DNA of 64,000 bases from Pseudactinotalea terrae (GTDB lineage: Bacteria; Actinomycetota; Actinomycetes; Actinomycetales; Beutenbergiaceae), in NCBI RefSeq assembly GCF_009733845.1, contig NZ_WNXZ01000004.1:307566-371565 (forward strand), in the 5' to 3' direction. The notes below the pieces were generated by a model, which saw only the letters and a list, made by a program, of their open reading frames with translations, ran no database searches and was not told where the DNA came from. Position 1 is the stretch's first letter; every line of letters starts with the position of its first letter. Positions 1-8,786 of the stretch are shown here, piece by piece. The position numbers and the translations under genes were made by a program.

Positions 1-1781
1 ACGTCGACCGCGACCGGTTGCCTGCGCCCCGCGGTCGTGGCGACGACCGTGAGCACCGCCTCCCCGTCGTCCTGACCGTCGAGCTCGAGCTTCTGCTCGC
101 CTTCGACGACTCGCCATCCTGCCGGCGGCACGAGGCGCACCAGGATGGCGGCCCACTCAGGGTAAGGGTTGCGGACGTGCACGGTGATCGCCAGTACCTC
201 GCCCTCGAGGATGGCGGCGCGGTACGGGCTGAGCCGGACTGCTGCGCTGTCGGCACCGAGGTCCAGGTCCTCCAGCGGCAGCAGCTCCCGGTGCCTGGCG
301 TCGAGCGCGTCAGCCTCCTCGCTGAGGTAGTCGAGGTACGCGGCGGTGACGGTACGTGGTTGCCAGTGGCCGCTCGCGAGCAGCCCGGGAGCGAGGCGGC
401 GGTAGAGCTGGGCGGACGCGACGTAGTCGCCGATCCGGAAGCGGTTGCGGTACTGGTAGTTGAGGACGTCCCGGCCGTGGGTGCCGCGCGCACCGTCCGG
501 ACCGCCCACGCCTTCCTGCTGGTCGCCGGTGAAGACGACGTCGATACCGTCCACGCTGACGCTGTAGGCCACGGCGTACAGCGTGTGGCCCGGTTGGGGG
601 TGGACGCCGATCGTGTACTCGTTCCACGTGAACGTGCCGTCGTCCGGGAGCACCCGGTCGGCGGGGATCGGGTCGTACCACTGGCACGGCAGGTCGTGCG
701 CCCACGGGTCGGCGAGGATGTCGGCCACCGAGGCGGGCATCCACAGCTCGGTGCCCTCGACGTCGCGCAGCAGCGGCATGCCGGCCACGTGGTCGTCGTG
801 GTAGTGCGTGGGCACGGCCACGCTGATCCGGGTGACCCCGTACCGCTCGCGCAGGGCGGGCAGCGACTCCAGCCAGGGGCGCCGGGAGGCCCGGTCGTTG
901 CCCCAGGCGGTCCCGAAGAACATGTCGTAGCCGTAGTCGATCAGCAGTGCCTCGCCGGTGCCCGAGAGCAGCACGTAGCTCGACGACATCCACGAGGAGG
1001 TGTTGAGCAGCAGATGGTCGGTGATCGCGACGAACGGGTCGTCGAGCTTGGCCAGCCCGTCGTAGTCGTGCTCGCTGCGGCTGTCGGCGTACTCGCCGAT
1101 CCGCTCCGCCAGCAAGGCCAGAGCAGCCTGCGGGTCCGCCATCGGCTCGCCGTGCGAGGGCAGCAGCAGATCGGGAGCGCGGCGTGCGAGCAGCACCGCG
1201 CTGACCGCCAGGTAGCTCGGGCCCTCGCGCCCGCTGTAGGTCCACTGGGTGGCGGCGAGCGACCACACCTTGCCGGGGGCGTAGATGAGGTCGCCGGAGA
1301 AGGCGAGGCGACGGCCGTCCCGGTCCAGCAGGTAGGACACGGACCCGACCGTGTGGCCAGGCGTGGGCACCGTGGTGATGGCGACCCCGCCGAAGTCCGC
1401 GGTGCGGTACTCGGGGACCGTGCTGGCCACCGGCACGGAGGCGGTCAGCGAGAACCAGTCCTGCCGGAGGTTGTAGTCGTTGTCGAGCTGGCGCGTCTGC
1501 CACATCTCCTCGACGGCGGAGAACAGCTCGACCTCGACCGGGGGCACGTGGATCCGGGCACCGTGCTCGACCGCGCGCGGCAGGCCCTGGCCCTGGTCCC
1601 GGTGATGATGGGTCATCAGCACGTCGGTGATGCGGTCGATGCCGACCTCGGCCAGGTGGTCGAGCACCTCGCCCGAGCCGAAGTCGATGCAGATCCCCGC
1701 GCGCGGGTCGGTCTCGCTGCGGATCAGGTAGACGTGAGCGGTGTCGGGTACCCGGTACACGCCGTCGGCGATCTCGATCAT
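1..1781 (-). CDS. tandem metallo-beta-lactamase-fold hydrolase (partial, runs off window)
   Basis: The frame is open from an ATG at 1781 to the window edge, so about 593 N-terminal residues are visible and the C-terminus is missing. Two MBL-like halves are seen. The first has THHHRDQ at residues 57-63, where the last metal-ligand His of the usual THxHxDH motif is Gln. The second has PTHYHDDH near residues 324-331, with a complete HxHxDH motif. After about residue 480 a beta-rich tail begins. The start overlaps the stop of the upstream GH36-like gene as ATGA, so the two are translationally coupled. MBL-fold proteins are usually metal-dependent hydrolases; the substrate is unknown. Its place in a sugar operon suggests an ester or lactone, but that is only inference. 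Confidence 0.8.
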   Translation of the reverse strand, partial: MIEIADGVYRVPDTAHVYLIRSETDPRAGICIDFGSGEVLDHLAEVGIDRITDVLMTHHHRDQGQGLPRAVEHGARIHVPPVEVELFSAVEEMWQTRQLDNDYNLRQDWFSLTASVPVASTVPEYRTADFGGVAITTVPTPGHTVGSVSYLLDRDGRRLAFSGDLIYAPGKVWSLAATQWTYSGREGPSYLAVSAVLLARRAPDLLLPSHGEPMADPQAALALLAERIGEYADSRSEHDYDGLAKLDDPFVAITDHLLLNTSSWMSSSYVLLSGTGEALLIDYGYDMFFGTAWGNDRASRRPWLESLPALRERYGVTRISVAVPTHYHDDHVAGMPLLRDVEGTELWMPASVADILADPWAHDLPCQWYDPIPADRVLPDDGTFTWNEYTIGVHPQPGHTLYAVAYSVSVDGIDVVFTGDQQEGVGGPDGARGTHGRDVLNYQYRNRFRIGDYVASAQLYRRLAPGLLASGHWQPRTVTAAYLDYLSEEADALDARHRELLPLEDLDLGADSAAVRLSPYRAAILEGEVLAITVHVRNPYPEWAAILVRLVPPAGWRVVEGEQKLELDGQDDGEAVLTVVATTAGRRQPVAVD

Positions 1782-3583
1782 GAGCCCACCTGCTCCCGGT
1801 AGCGGTGCCACCCGGCCGCGACGCGGCGCAGATCCTGCTCCGTGACCGGCTCGCCCTGGACCGCCTCGACGTAGTAGAGCGCCGGCACGCCGAGATCCAC
1901 CTGGGCGTCGGCGTACGCGAGCCACTCGGCGCGGCTCGGCATCGGCCACTGATCGGTGTCGATCAGGTGCGTCGGCAGGCTGGCGCGCACGATCGCGACC
2001 CTCGAGCGCAGCTGGTCGGCGACGGCGACCGGCTCGCCGCGGAGGTCTCGCTCGAGGACGTCGTTGGTGCGGATCATGTCTGCGCAGTCGCCGAAACCGG
2101 GGTGCACGGCGTGCGTCACCACGAGCGAGTCGGGCTTGACGGCGGCCGCCGCGTCGTAGAGCTCGCGCAGCAGCAGGTGCAGCGCCGCCACGCCCCAGGC
2201 GTCGGTGTCGGCATCGGGCGCGCGTCGGAGCGTGGCGCCGCTGGGGGCGCGCTGGCTGAAGTCGACCTTGAAGCCGTCGGCGTCCAGGCCGTCAGGCCCG
2301 AGCATCGCGGACACCAGGTCGCGCAACCGCGCCCGGTACCTGGGGCTGGCCGGGTCGACGGCGATCGGGTCGCCGGCCGGGGTGGTGATGCACTCCGCGA
2401 CGGGAGCGGCGGAGGGGTCCCAGCACTTCCACCAGAGCAGCACCCGCCGGCCCTGGCGGTGCTGCTCGGCGATCCATGCGCGCATGTCAGGCCAGCGTTC
2501 CGGATCGGGGATGCCCGAGCCGTAGACCGACTCCCAGCGATCGTCGACCACCACCGTTCCCGGCTCGAGCCCGGCCTCGGCGAGGATGGCCAGCCACTCG
2601 TCGTAGCCGGCTCGGGCGGACTGCCGGGCGGCATCGCCGCGCTCGACCTGGGCACCCCAGCCGCAGAAGAGCGGCTCGTGCCACCAGTCCTGCCGGGCAC
2701 GGGGCGGCCCTGCGGGCGCCAGCCCGTGGGCCATCAGGTCGTCACCGTGATCGCGGACCGCCGCCGTCGGGTCCAGCGCGGGGCCGATCGCGAGGGTGGG
2801 GGAGGACCAGGCGCCGTCGACCACGGTCTGCAGCTCGTGGTCCAGCTCGATGACCGCACCGCCGTCGAGCGGGAGCCACCGCAGCTGGGTGAACCCGCAC
2901 GCCGTGGGCGCGGCTCGCAGGTGGAGTCCGAGCCAGTCGCCGGGCGGTGGCGCCGTCGCGGAGGTCGCCTCGCCGCGGCCGAGCGTGAGCACGAACGGCG
3001 GCGGGGAGAAGATGCCGTGCAGCCGGCCCGGGTCGGCGTCGCCCACCACGCCGAGCTGCGCGGGTGCGTGCGGCGACCGGATGAACGCCACGGGCTCGGT
3101 GGGTACCGGGACCGCGAGCGAGCCCGCCTCGAACCCGGTCCGGAAGGTCCCCGAGGCCCCGGTGGGCAGGGCGGCGTGGCCGCCCAGCAGGGTGACCTTC
3201 CCGAGCCGGCCGCTGCCCTCGACGTGCAGGCGGAGCTCGACGCCGGTCGGGGTGAGGCGGAGCTCGACCTGCTTGCGCCGCCAGGCGGTGCTCGCGGCGT
3301 CGAGGCGGACGACAACGTCACCGGCCTCCTGCTCAACACTCGCGTGCTCGATCTGCCATGTCTCGTCACGCGAGATCGCGGTCTCGGCGCTCGCGATCAG
3401 GCAGAGCTGCAACCAGCGCCGGCCGTCGGGGTCGGCGATCTCGATGTACGGCCGCGCTCGCAGCCTCTCGACACCGCCGGGAACGCGCGCCTGGTAGTCG
3501 GCCGTGCGCACCACGAGGTCGGGTGCAGGCAGCCAGGTCAGGGGCTCCGGGAGCGCCGTCGTCGGATCTGAGGTGGATGACAC
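1778..3583 (-). CDS. GH36-like alpha-glycosidase
   Basis: A 601-residue protein with an N-terminal beta-sandwich region (about 1-290) followed by a TIM-barrel domain. The barrel shows VVVDDRWESVYG (about 345-355), LLWWKCWDP (382-390) and DGFKVDFSQ (436-444). By comparison with clan GH-D alpha-galactosidases, Asp441 in KVDF is the probable nucleophile. There is no signal peptide, so it should act in the cytoplasm on imported oligosaccharides. The start is a GTG at 3583 with no good Shine-Dalgarno sequence, but it overlaps the stop of a small upstream ORF (TAGTG), suggesting coupled translation. The 3' end overlaps the MBL gene by ATGA. The exact sugar specificity cannot be read from the sequence. 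Confidence 0.82.
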   Translation of the reverse strand: MSSTSDPTTALPEPLTWLPAPDLVVRTADYQARVPGGVERLRARPYIEIADPDGRRWLQLCLIASAETAISRDETWQIEHASVEQEAGDVVVRLDAASTAWRRKQVELRLTPTGVELRLHVEGSGRLGKVTLLGGHAALPTGASGTFRTGFEAGSLAVPVPTEPVAFIRSPHAPAQLGVVGDADPGRLHGIFSPPPFVLTLGRGEATSATAPPPGDWLGLHLRAAPTACGFTQLRWLPLDGGAVIELDHELQTVVDGAWSSPTLAIGPALDPTAAVRDHGDDLMAHGLAPAGPPRARQDWWHEPLFCGWGAQVERGDAARQSARAGYDEWLAILAEAGLEPGTVVVDDRWESVYGSGIPDPERWPDMRAWIAEQHRQGRRVLLWWKCWDPSAAPVAECITTPAGDPIAVDPASPRYRARLRDLVSAMLGPDGLDADGFKVDFSQRAPSGATLRRAPDADTDAWGVAALHLLLRELYDAAAAVKPDSLVVTHAVHPGFGDCADMIRTNDVLERDLRGEPVAVADQLRSRVAIVRASLPTHLIDTDQWPMPSRAEWLAYADAQVDLGVPALYYVEAVQGEPVTEQDLRRVAAGWHRYREQVGS

Positions 3584-3788
3584 TAGGAAGACCAGTTGTG
3601 AGGAAGATGGACGGCGCCCGCGCTCGACGTCGCGGCGCCGCGCGGGCGCAGGCGAAGGCGAATGGTCTCGTTCACGGGGCAGCCGCCCCCAGTGGCCCGT
3701 TGGGCTCGCCGGAGCTCGCGTGCACCGGGACTGAGCCGCGCCGGTCGGGCGCTCGCTGCCGGTCCCGATGGATGCCGCCGTCTTGACA
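3583..3788 (-). CDS. putative 67-residue leader ORF upstream of GH36 gene
   Basis: An ATG at 3788 has a strong ribosome-binding site (GGGAGGAC, two bases upstream). It opens an Arg/Ala/Ser-rich frame that ends at a TAG whose last base is the first base of the GH36 GTG start (TAGTG). The GH36 start itself lacks a ribosome-binding site. The product matches no family I recognise. It may exist mainly to load ribosomes onto the GH36 message, or the junction may hide a frameshift so that this is the true N-terminus of the glycosidase. The composition is typical of spurious high-GC frames, so confidence is modest. Confidence 0.4.
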
Positions 3789-3800
3789 TCCGTCCTCCCT

Positions 3801-3820
3801 GAGTGACAACGATCCCATGT
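3801..3820 (-). promoter_or_regulatory. LacI-type operator copy 1 (GH36 unit)
   Basis: GAGTGACAACGATCCCATGT on the plus strand. Its 14-bp core TGACAACGATCCCA shares the pattern TGnSAWCGWWMCCA with five other sites between 3.8 and 13 kb. It lies just upstream of the ribosome-binding site of the leader ORF, in the 309-bp gap between the GH13_18 and GH36 genes. This indicates an internal, separately regulated promoter. Confidence 0.6.
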
Positions 3821-3892
3821 ACTGGGGGGTGAGCGCCACTACGCGCCGTGTGTGTCGGGCGCGCGCCCCGTCGGATCGTGCGCGCGGGTGCC

Positions 3893-5371
3893 TCAGGCGA
3901 TCGTGGCGAGCTCGAGGGCTGTGGTGGCGACGGCGCTGGCTCCGCCGCGGGTGCTGCGTATCGCGAAGGAGGCCCCGCCCAGGTCAGCATCGAGATCGAG
4001 GCGAGCGGCGCCGTCGTCGTCCGCCCAGGTCAGGCGCAGCGCTGCCGGCCCCGTGCGGGTCCAGCTGAACCGACCGGCGAACGCGGGATGGTCGCGGCGC
4101 AGCCGGACCAGCCCCAGGATGGCCTGCGGGACCGGCCGCGCGAGCGCTTCCCTGACCTCGGCGGGCTCGTAGCGGTGCCGGTTGACCTCCCGGCCTACCC
4201 CGGTGGCGCGGAACCGCTCGACGTCGTCACGCCCGTCGAGCAGTCCGACGTAGTAGATCTGCGGCTCGCCGGGCAGGAACAGCTGCACCGCACGGCACAG
4301 CAGGTAGGCGGCGTCGTCGTCGAGCACGCTGGGGAAGGTCGTGTTGATCTGGTGGGGCAGCTCCGCCCACTGCGGCACCACCGAGGCGATCGCGCTGTGC
4401 CCGGCCGTGGCGCGCGCGGCGCGCTCGAAGATGCCGCGCATCTGCTCGTGGTCGATCAGCCCAGGTCGGTCGGCCGCGGGGCCGGCGTCGATGACCCCGA
4501 TCCCGTCGTGCGTGTCGAGCACGGTGATCGCGTTCTCGGGGCGGATCTCCAGCCAGCGCAGCAGCGGCTCGACATCGCCCGTGCCCAGCCCGTGCAGCAG
4601 CAGCGGCGGCAGCGCGAAGTCGTAGACGAGATCCACGAGCGGGGCGATCTGCTGCTGCAGCGAGTGGTGCGCGTGCACCTCGACGAGCACCCGCAGGCCG
4701 GCTGCCCGCAGCCGGGCGGTCAGGGCAGCGACGTACTCGAGCGTCGCGGCCGTCATGAACGACGCCGAGCCGGGGGTCTTGATCGCGTAGCCGACCGCAT
4801 CGAGCCGGACCACGTGCACGCCGCCGCTCACGAGCGCCGCCACCACCCGGTCGAGGTAGGCGAGCGCCGCGGGGTGGTGCAGGTCGAGGTCGATCTGCGT
4901 GGGCTCGAAGGTGGTCCACACGATCCGGCGCCGGCCGGCCACTGCCACCGGGGTGAGCGGCAGCCCCGGCCGAGGGCGGTAGAACGCGGTGAGCGACGCC
5001 TCGTCGGCACCGTCGGGCAGCACGGTGTCGAGCGTGAGGAACATCCCGTCGTAGGGGCTCGCCTCTCCGCGGGCGCACCAGTCGAGGAACTCGGCCGAGG
5101 ACGAGGAGACGTGGTTGACGATGATGTCGGCGACGACCTCGCGGCCGGACGCGATCGCGGCGACGTCGGTCCAGGTGCCCAGGCGAGGATCGACCGAGGT
5201 GTGGTCGATGGGGTCGAAGCCGGCGTCGTCGCCGTCGAACGGTGTGTAGAACGGCAGCACGTGGACGCCGGAGAAGTCGGCGAGCGGTCCGTCCAGCAGC
5301 CCGTGCAGACCCGTGAGATCGCCGCCGAGGCGGTCGGCGTAGGTCAGCAGGCCGACGCCGCGTGCGCTCAT
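3893..5371 (-). CDS. GH13 subfamily 18 glycoside phosphorylase (sucrose phosphorylase family)
   Basis: A 492-residue cytosolic enzyme, the usual length for sucrose phosphorylases. VVRLDAVGY places the nucleophile at Asp191, VEVHAH the acid/base at Glu231, and LDTHDG the transition-state stabiliser at Asp289. These numbers match sucrose phosphorylase (192, 232, 290) almost exactly. The family phosphorolyses sucrose, sucrose 6'-phosphate, glucosylglycerol or glucosylglycerate to alpha-glucose 1-phosphate. The acceptor-loop residues that decide between these were not resolved here. The ATG start overlaps the racemase-like gene stop as ATGA. The operon with an aldolase and racemase-like protein suggests the released acceptor is processed further. 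Confidence 0.88.
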   Translation of the reverse strand: MSARGVGLLTYADRLGGDLTGLHGLLDGPLADFSGVHVLPFYTPFDGDDAGFDPIDHTSVDPRLGTWTDVAAIASGREVVADIIVNHVSSSSAEFLDWCARGEASPYDGMFLTLDTVLPDGADEASLTAFYRPRPGLPLTPVAVAGRRRIVWTTFEPTQIDLDLHHPAALAYLDRVVAALVSGGVHVVRLDAVGYAIKTPGSASFMTAATLEYVAALTARLRAAGLRVLVEVHAHHSLQQQIAPLVDLVYDFALPPLLLHGLGTGDVEPLLRWLEIRPENAITVLDTHDGIGVIDAGPAADRPGLIDHEQMRGIFERAARATAGHSAIASVVPQWAELPHQINTTFPSVLDDDAAYLLCRAVQLFLPGEPQIYYVGLLDGRDDVERFRATGVGREVNRHRYEPAEVREALARPVPQAILGLVRLRRDHPAFAGRFSWTRTGPAALRLTWADDDGAARLDLDADLGGASFAIRSTRGGASAVATTALELATIA

Positions 5372-6039
5372 CGCTGACCTCTGGCGACCTCGATGACACG
5401 GCCGAGAGCCGAGGCCGGCGAGGTGAGGATCGGCACGTCGGTCGCGGCGGCTGCGGCGGCCTCGGCCATCGAGGCCTGGGCCAGCACGATGACGTCGGCG
5501 CTCACCGCCGCCTGCACCACCGCCTCAGCGATCAGCGCGTCGTGGCGGGCCTGGTCGCCGGACTCGCGGGCGGCCAGCGCCTCGCCCAGCACGTGGACGT
5601 CGATCTCGATCTCGATCTCGCGGGCCGCCGCGGCGCGGTGCAGGATGCCGGTGGTGGGCCCCATGGTGGCGGCCACAGTCGCGAGCACGGTCACGCGCGG
5701 CCGGTCGGCCGCGCGCTCCTGAGCGAGAGCCACGGCGTGCTCGGCCATCGCCGCGTCGACCCGAACGACCGGAGCGCCCTCACCGGATCCGGCGCGCTCG
5801 GTCGCGTCGCCCAGGGTCGAGCAGGTGACCAGCACGGCGTCCACCGCGTCCTCACGGAGGTGGCGGATGTGCGAGGCGAGCCGGTCGACGACGGCCTCGT
5901 CGACCCCGGTGCGCCGGGCGTGGGCGAGCAGGTCGGCGTCGACCACGTGGACCGCGACGGCGCCCGGCACCTGCTCCTGCAGGTCGCGCTCGAACGCGGC
6001 GGCGAGGGCGGGGACCGTGTGGACGAAGCCGATGCGCAT
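5368..6039 (-). CDS. Asp/Glu racemase superfamily protein
   Basis: 223 residues. The start is the ATG at 6039 (MRIGFVHTVPALA), chosen over an upstream low-complexity Arg-rich extension. VTCSTLG places one candidate catalytic Cys at residue 73. The second Cys expected in true two-base racemases is replaced by Ala in the C-terminal LAQASM motif. That one-Cys arrangement is seen in superfamily members that are decarboxylases, isomerases or of unknown function. The gene lies 5 bp after the aldolase and overlaps GH13_18 by ATGA, so all three are one translational unit. Its role in carbohydrate breakdown is unclear; it is unlikely to be an amino-acid racemase. Confidence 0.75.
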   Translation of the reverse strand: MRIGFVHTVPALAAAFERDLQEQVPGAVAVHVVDADLLAHARRTGVDEAVVDRLASHIRHLREDAVDAVLVTCSTLGDATERAGSGEGAPVVRVDAAMAEHAVALAQERAADRPRVTVLATVAATMGPTTGILHRAAAAREIEIEIDVHVLGEALAARESGDQARHDALIAEAVVQAAVSADVIVLAQASMAEAAAAAATDVPILTSPASALGRVIEVARGQR

Positions 6040-6044
6040 CGATC

Positions 6045-6923
6045 TCACGCCTCGTGCCAGGGGCGGGCGTAGGTGTCGACGATCTCCACGAGTCGCTCGA
6101 GTCGCGGGCGCGAGCGCTCGGCGAGCGCGGCAGGGACGTCGGGTGCACCGACGACGTCGCTCCACAGCGCCCTGCCCGCGAGGAAGCCGCTCGCGCCGGC
6201 ACGGCAGGCTGCCTCGACGGCCGCGGCGAACCGGTCCTGCGGGACGCCTTGCGAGAGCACCACCCACGGTCCTGTGATCACCCGGGCGAGCTCCTCGCTC
6301 GCTCGCTGCTGCTCGCTGGCGTCACCCGCGCCGGCGAGCGGCACCTGCACCTTGGTGAGCGAGGGCCGGAGCGGGCTGAGCTCGGCGGCAGCCTCACGGA
6401 TAGCGACGTCGAGATCCCAGCTGCCGTCGTCGAGCTCGGCGGGGGTGGCGCGCACGACCGGCTCGAGCACCGAGAGCACGCCGTGCTCGCGGGCGGCGTC
6501 GATGAAGCGCCGGGCGAGCTCGACGCGCTGCGCTCGCCGCTCGTCGCGGCGCCAGATCAGCAGCAGCTTGATCGCGTCGACGCCCTCACGGATCGCCTGG
6601 AGGGCGCCCTCATCGAGACCGGTCTCCTCGACCGGCCCGCCGGGCTGCTGCTCGAGCGCGTCGGCCGCGAGGATGAAGCCGCAGCTGGGCGGCAGCAGGC
6701 CGTCGGCAAGGATGTCGAGCCCGCCGAGATCGCGGTCGACGAGGAACGCCGAGCCCAGGTCACCGAGCGCGCCGGCCACGTCGCGCTTGAAGCGCACGAG
6801 CACCTCGTCCTCCGGTCGACCGGCCCCGGCCTGGTCGAACATGTGCCGCAAGCTCTCGCGCTGGTCCATCGCCACCATCGCCAAGCCGCCGGACGGGCGG
6901 GCGATCGCCTCGAGTGTCGTCAT
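6045..6923 (-). CDS. class I aldolase of the LacD/YihT family
   Basis: 292 residues, the same length as E. coli YihT (sulfofructose-phosphate aldolase), with the N-terminal signature SGGLAMVAMDQRESLR (11-26). LTKVQVPL puts the probable Schiff-base Lys at 191; LEPVVR (153-158) and ASGFLAGRALW near the end also fit the family. Relatives cleave tagatose 1,6-bisphosphate (LacD) or 6-deoxy-6-sulfofructose 1-phosphate (YihT). No other sulfoquinovose gene is near, so the substrate is open. The ATG at 6923 has an AGGAGG ribosome-binding site and is preceded by an operator and promoter, making this the first gene of the operon running to about 3.9 kb. Confidence 0.85.
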   Translation of the reverse strand: MTTLEAIARPSGGLAMVAMDQRESLRHMFDQAGAGRPEDEVLVRFKRDVAGALGDLGSAFLVDRDLGGLDILADGLLPPSCGFILAADALEQQPGGPVEETGLDEGALQAIREGVDAIKLLLIWRRDERRAQRVELARRFIDAAREHGVLSVLEPVVRATPAELDDGSWDLDVAIREAAAELSPLRPSLTKVQVPLAGAGDASEQQRASEELARVITGPWVVLSQGVPQDRFAAAVEAACRAGASGFLAGRALWSDVVGAPDVPAALAERSRPRLERLVEIVDTYARPWHEA

Positions 6924-6934
6924 CGTGCACCTCC

Positions 6935-6971
6935 TGCTGACAACGTTCCCACACGGGTGCGCCGAACTCAA
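6935..6971 (-). promoter_or_regulatory. promoter with overlapping operator copy 2 (aldolase operon)
   Basis: On the minus strand TTGAGT (6971-6966) and AACGTT (6947-6942) are separated by 18 bp. The AACGTT lies inside operator core TGACAACGTTCCCA (6938-6951). A repressor bound there would cover the -10 region. The same geometry recurs at the FAD oxidoreductase promoter. Confidence 0.5.
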
Positions 6972-7175
6972 CCGGCGGCGCGGTCGGCCGAACTCGGTGA
7001 CTCTCGCGCCACGTCGGCAGTCCATTCCCGCCGGAGGGTCGAGCCGGGCAATGTCGCGTTCCCCCGCCCCGGTTCTCTCCGCCGACCAGGGGGTGCTGCC
7101 CGGATCGCGGCTCCATTCCGGGCAGAACCTCCTGTTCGCAGCCACGACGAAGCCAGCGAGTCGGTGTAGAACCGG

Positions 7176-8681
7176 TCAGGGCGGCGGGGCCAGGACTGCT
7201 CCATGGGAGCGCAGGTGCTCCTGGAGCGCTGTCACGTCGAGATCGTGCAACCGCCGGTCGGTGCGGAGGGCGAGCGCCGCAGCCGTGCCCGCTGCCTCGC
7301 CGAGCATCTGGTATTGCGGCTCCATCCGGATCGAGGAGAACGCCACGTGCGAGGCCGAGACGCACACGGCGGCGAGGACGTTGCTCAGCTCCTCTCGTCG
7401 CGGCAGCAACGAGGAGTAGCCGATGCCGTAGATCGGGACCGCGACCGAGAGGTATCCCTCGTTGACGACATGGTGCTCGGGGTCGGGGTGCTCCCACGCG
7501 GTCACCCAGCTGCGCTGCACCTCGCGGATGTCGAGGTGGTAGGAGCCGAGCGCCACGGTGTCCGCCGGCACGGCCCCGGCGCGGAGGTCCTGCTCGGTCA
7601 GCACGGTCTCGCCGACGAGCCGGCGCGCCTCCCGGACGTAGAGCTGGTGCGGCAGGTGAGCCGTGTCGGCGAACTCGTCAGCCGCGTAGCCCCAGCGCGC
7701 GATCTCCTGGCGCACGCTCCGCGGCACGGTGGGGTCGTGTCGCAGGAACCACAGGAAGGAGCGCGCGTGCCGCTCGTGGTGCGCGCGGATGTGCTCACGC
7801 TCGAGCGGCGTGGCCTCGGCCCAGCCCCGGGCGGTGCCGTCGAGGACGCTGAGCGAGGTGGGGCCGAGCGAGTTCGCGTCGCACTTGCCGCCGGGAAGGT
7901 TCTCCTCCAGCCCGAGGAACCAGCCTGCGGGGCGTTCGCCGAGGCGAGCGATCGCCCGGCGCGCGACCTCCCAGTAGGCCGGGTCATACCCCTCCGGCTC
8001 GGTGATCTCGACGCGATCGGCGGCCCTGGTCAGGCACAGCCGATACCCGTAGGACATCACCTCGCCGTCGCCCTCGCCCACCTCGACCATCGGTCGAGGC
8101 GAGAGCTGCGCGATCGGCGTCCCGCCGTCGTCGAACGGGTCGACGCCCCAGGGCATCGAGTGCCGCCCGGGTCGGATCTCACGCCGGCCCGCGAGCTGCT
8201 CGCCGTGGCTGCTGCGCGACTCTCGCCCGATGCGCGTCGTGGCGCCGGCCAGCGCGAGCACGTCGCCCTCGTAGGTGGCATCGATGACGACGGCGGGGCT
8301 CGCGACAGTGCCGTCGCTCAGCACCACCTCGGTCACCCAGGTGCCCTCGCGCCGAACCTGCGCGACGGACGCATCGAGAACCACCTCGACGCCGGCTTGC
8401 TCCAGCCACGACACGAAGATCGCCTCGGCGACGTGGGGCTCCGGGCCCGCGTACCGCCCGACCGGAACGCGGTAGTGCTCGGCGATCGACTGCCGGAAGC
8501 GCGCGGCCAGCCCGCCGAGCGCGCGGACGTCGCCGACGTCGGTGTACCCCAGCCCGCCCGACATCATGCCGCCGAGGTGGCGGCCGTCGGCGACGAGCGT
8601 GACGGCCGCACCGCCGTGGGCGGCCGCCACGGCGGCACACACCCCGCCTGCTGTCCCGCCGACCACGAGGACCTCGTTCAT
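7176..8681 (-). CDS. FAD-dependent oxidoreductase (FAD_oxidored type)
   Basis: 501 residues starting at the ATG at 8681 (MNEVLVVGG). A nucleotide-binding motif VVGGTAGGVCAAVAAA follows directly at residues 5-20, then the MMSGGLGYTD region typical of FAD-dependent oxidoreductases that accompany sugar gene clusters. A C-terminal ISIRMEP/YQMLGEAAG-like segment closes the FAD domain. The upstream in-frame extension to 8843 covers a promoter and was rejected. The family's substrates are mostly uncharacterised; oxidation of a sugar or glycoside is plausible. It stands alone, divergent from the permease operon, and has its own operator. Confidence 0.82.
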   Translation of the reverse strand: MNEVLVVGGTAGGVCAAVAAAHGGAAVTLVADGRHLGGMMSGGLGYTDVGDVRALGGLAARFRQSIAEHYRVPVGRYAGPEPHVAEAIFVSWLEQAGVEVVLDASVAQVRREGTWVTEVVLSDGTVASPAVVIDATYEGDVLALAGATTRIGRESRSSHGEQLAGRREIRPGRHSMPWGVDPFDDGGTPIAQLSPRPMVEVGEGDGEVMSYGYRLCLTRAADRVEITEPEGYDPAYWEVARRAIARLGERPAGWFLGLEENLPGGKCDANSLGPTSLSVLDGTARGWAEATPLEREHIRAHHERHARSFLWFLRHDPTVPRSVRQEIARWGYAADEFADTAHLPHQLYVREARRLVGETVLTEQDLRAGAVPADTVALGSYHLDIREVQRSWVTAWEHPDPEHHVVNEGYLSVAVPIYGIGYSSLLPRREELSNVLAAVCVSASHVAFSSIRMEPQYQMLGEAAGTAAALALRTDRRLHDLDVTALQEHLRSHGAVLAPPP

Positions 8682-8743
8682 CGCCACGCTCCGCCGACGT
8701 CGAGACGGGATGCGGTCCGGTGCGGTGTCGATGTGCCCATGAG

Positions 8744-8780
8744 GGGTGAGAACGTACCCAGGGCGGTGCGTCGTGGTCAA
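8744..8780 (-). promoter_or_regulatory. promoter with overlapping operator copy 3 (FAD oxidoreductase)
   Basis: On the minus strand TTGACC (8780-8775) and TACGTT (8756-8751) are 18 bp apart. TACGTT lies inside the operator core TGAGAACGTACCCA (8747-8760, plus strand), so repressor binding would occlude the -10 element. The downstream gene starts 62 bp away. Confidence 0.55.
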
Positions 8781-8786
8781 CGGTGG

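Noticed and set aside
18..3571. Long plus-strand open frames (594 and 588 codons)
   Set aside because: They lie antisense to the MBL and GH36-like genes, have Arg/Val/Asp-rich shadow composition and no domain motifs.
6045..6923. Sulfoquinovose (sulfo-EMP) pathway because of the YihT-like aldolase
   Set aside because: No sulfoquinovosidase, isomerase, kinase or sulfolactaldehyde reductase is recognisable nearby; only the aldolase matches.
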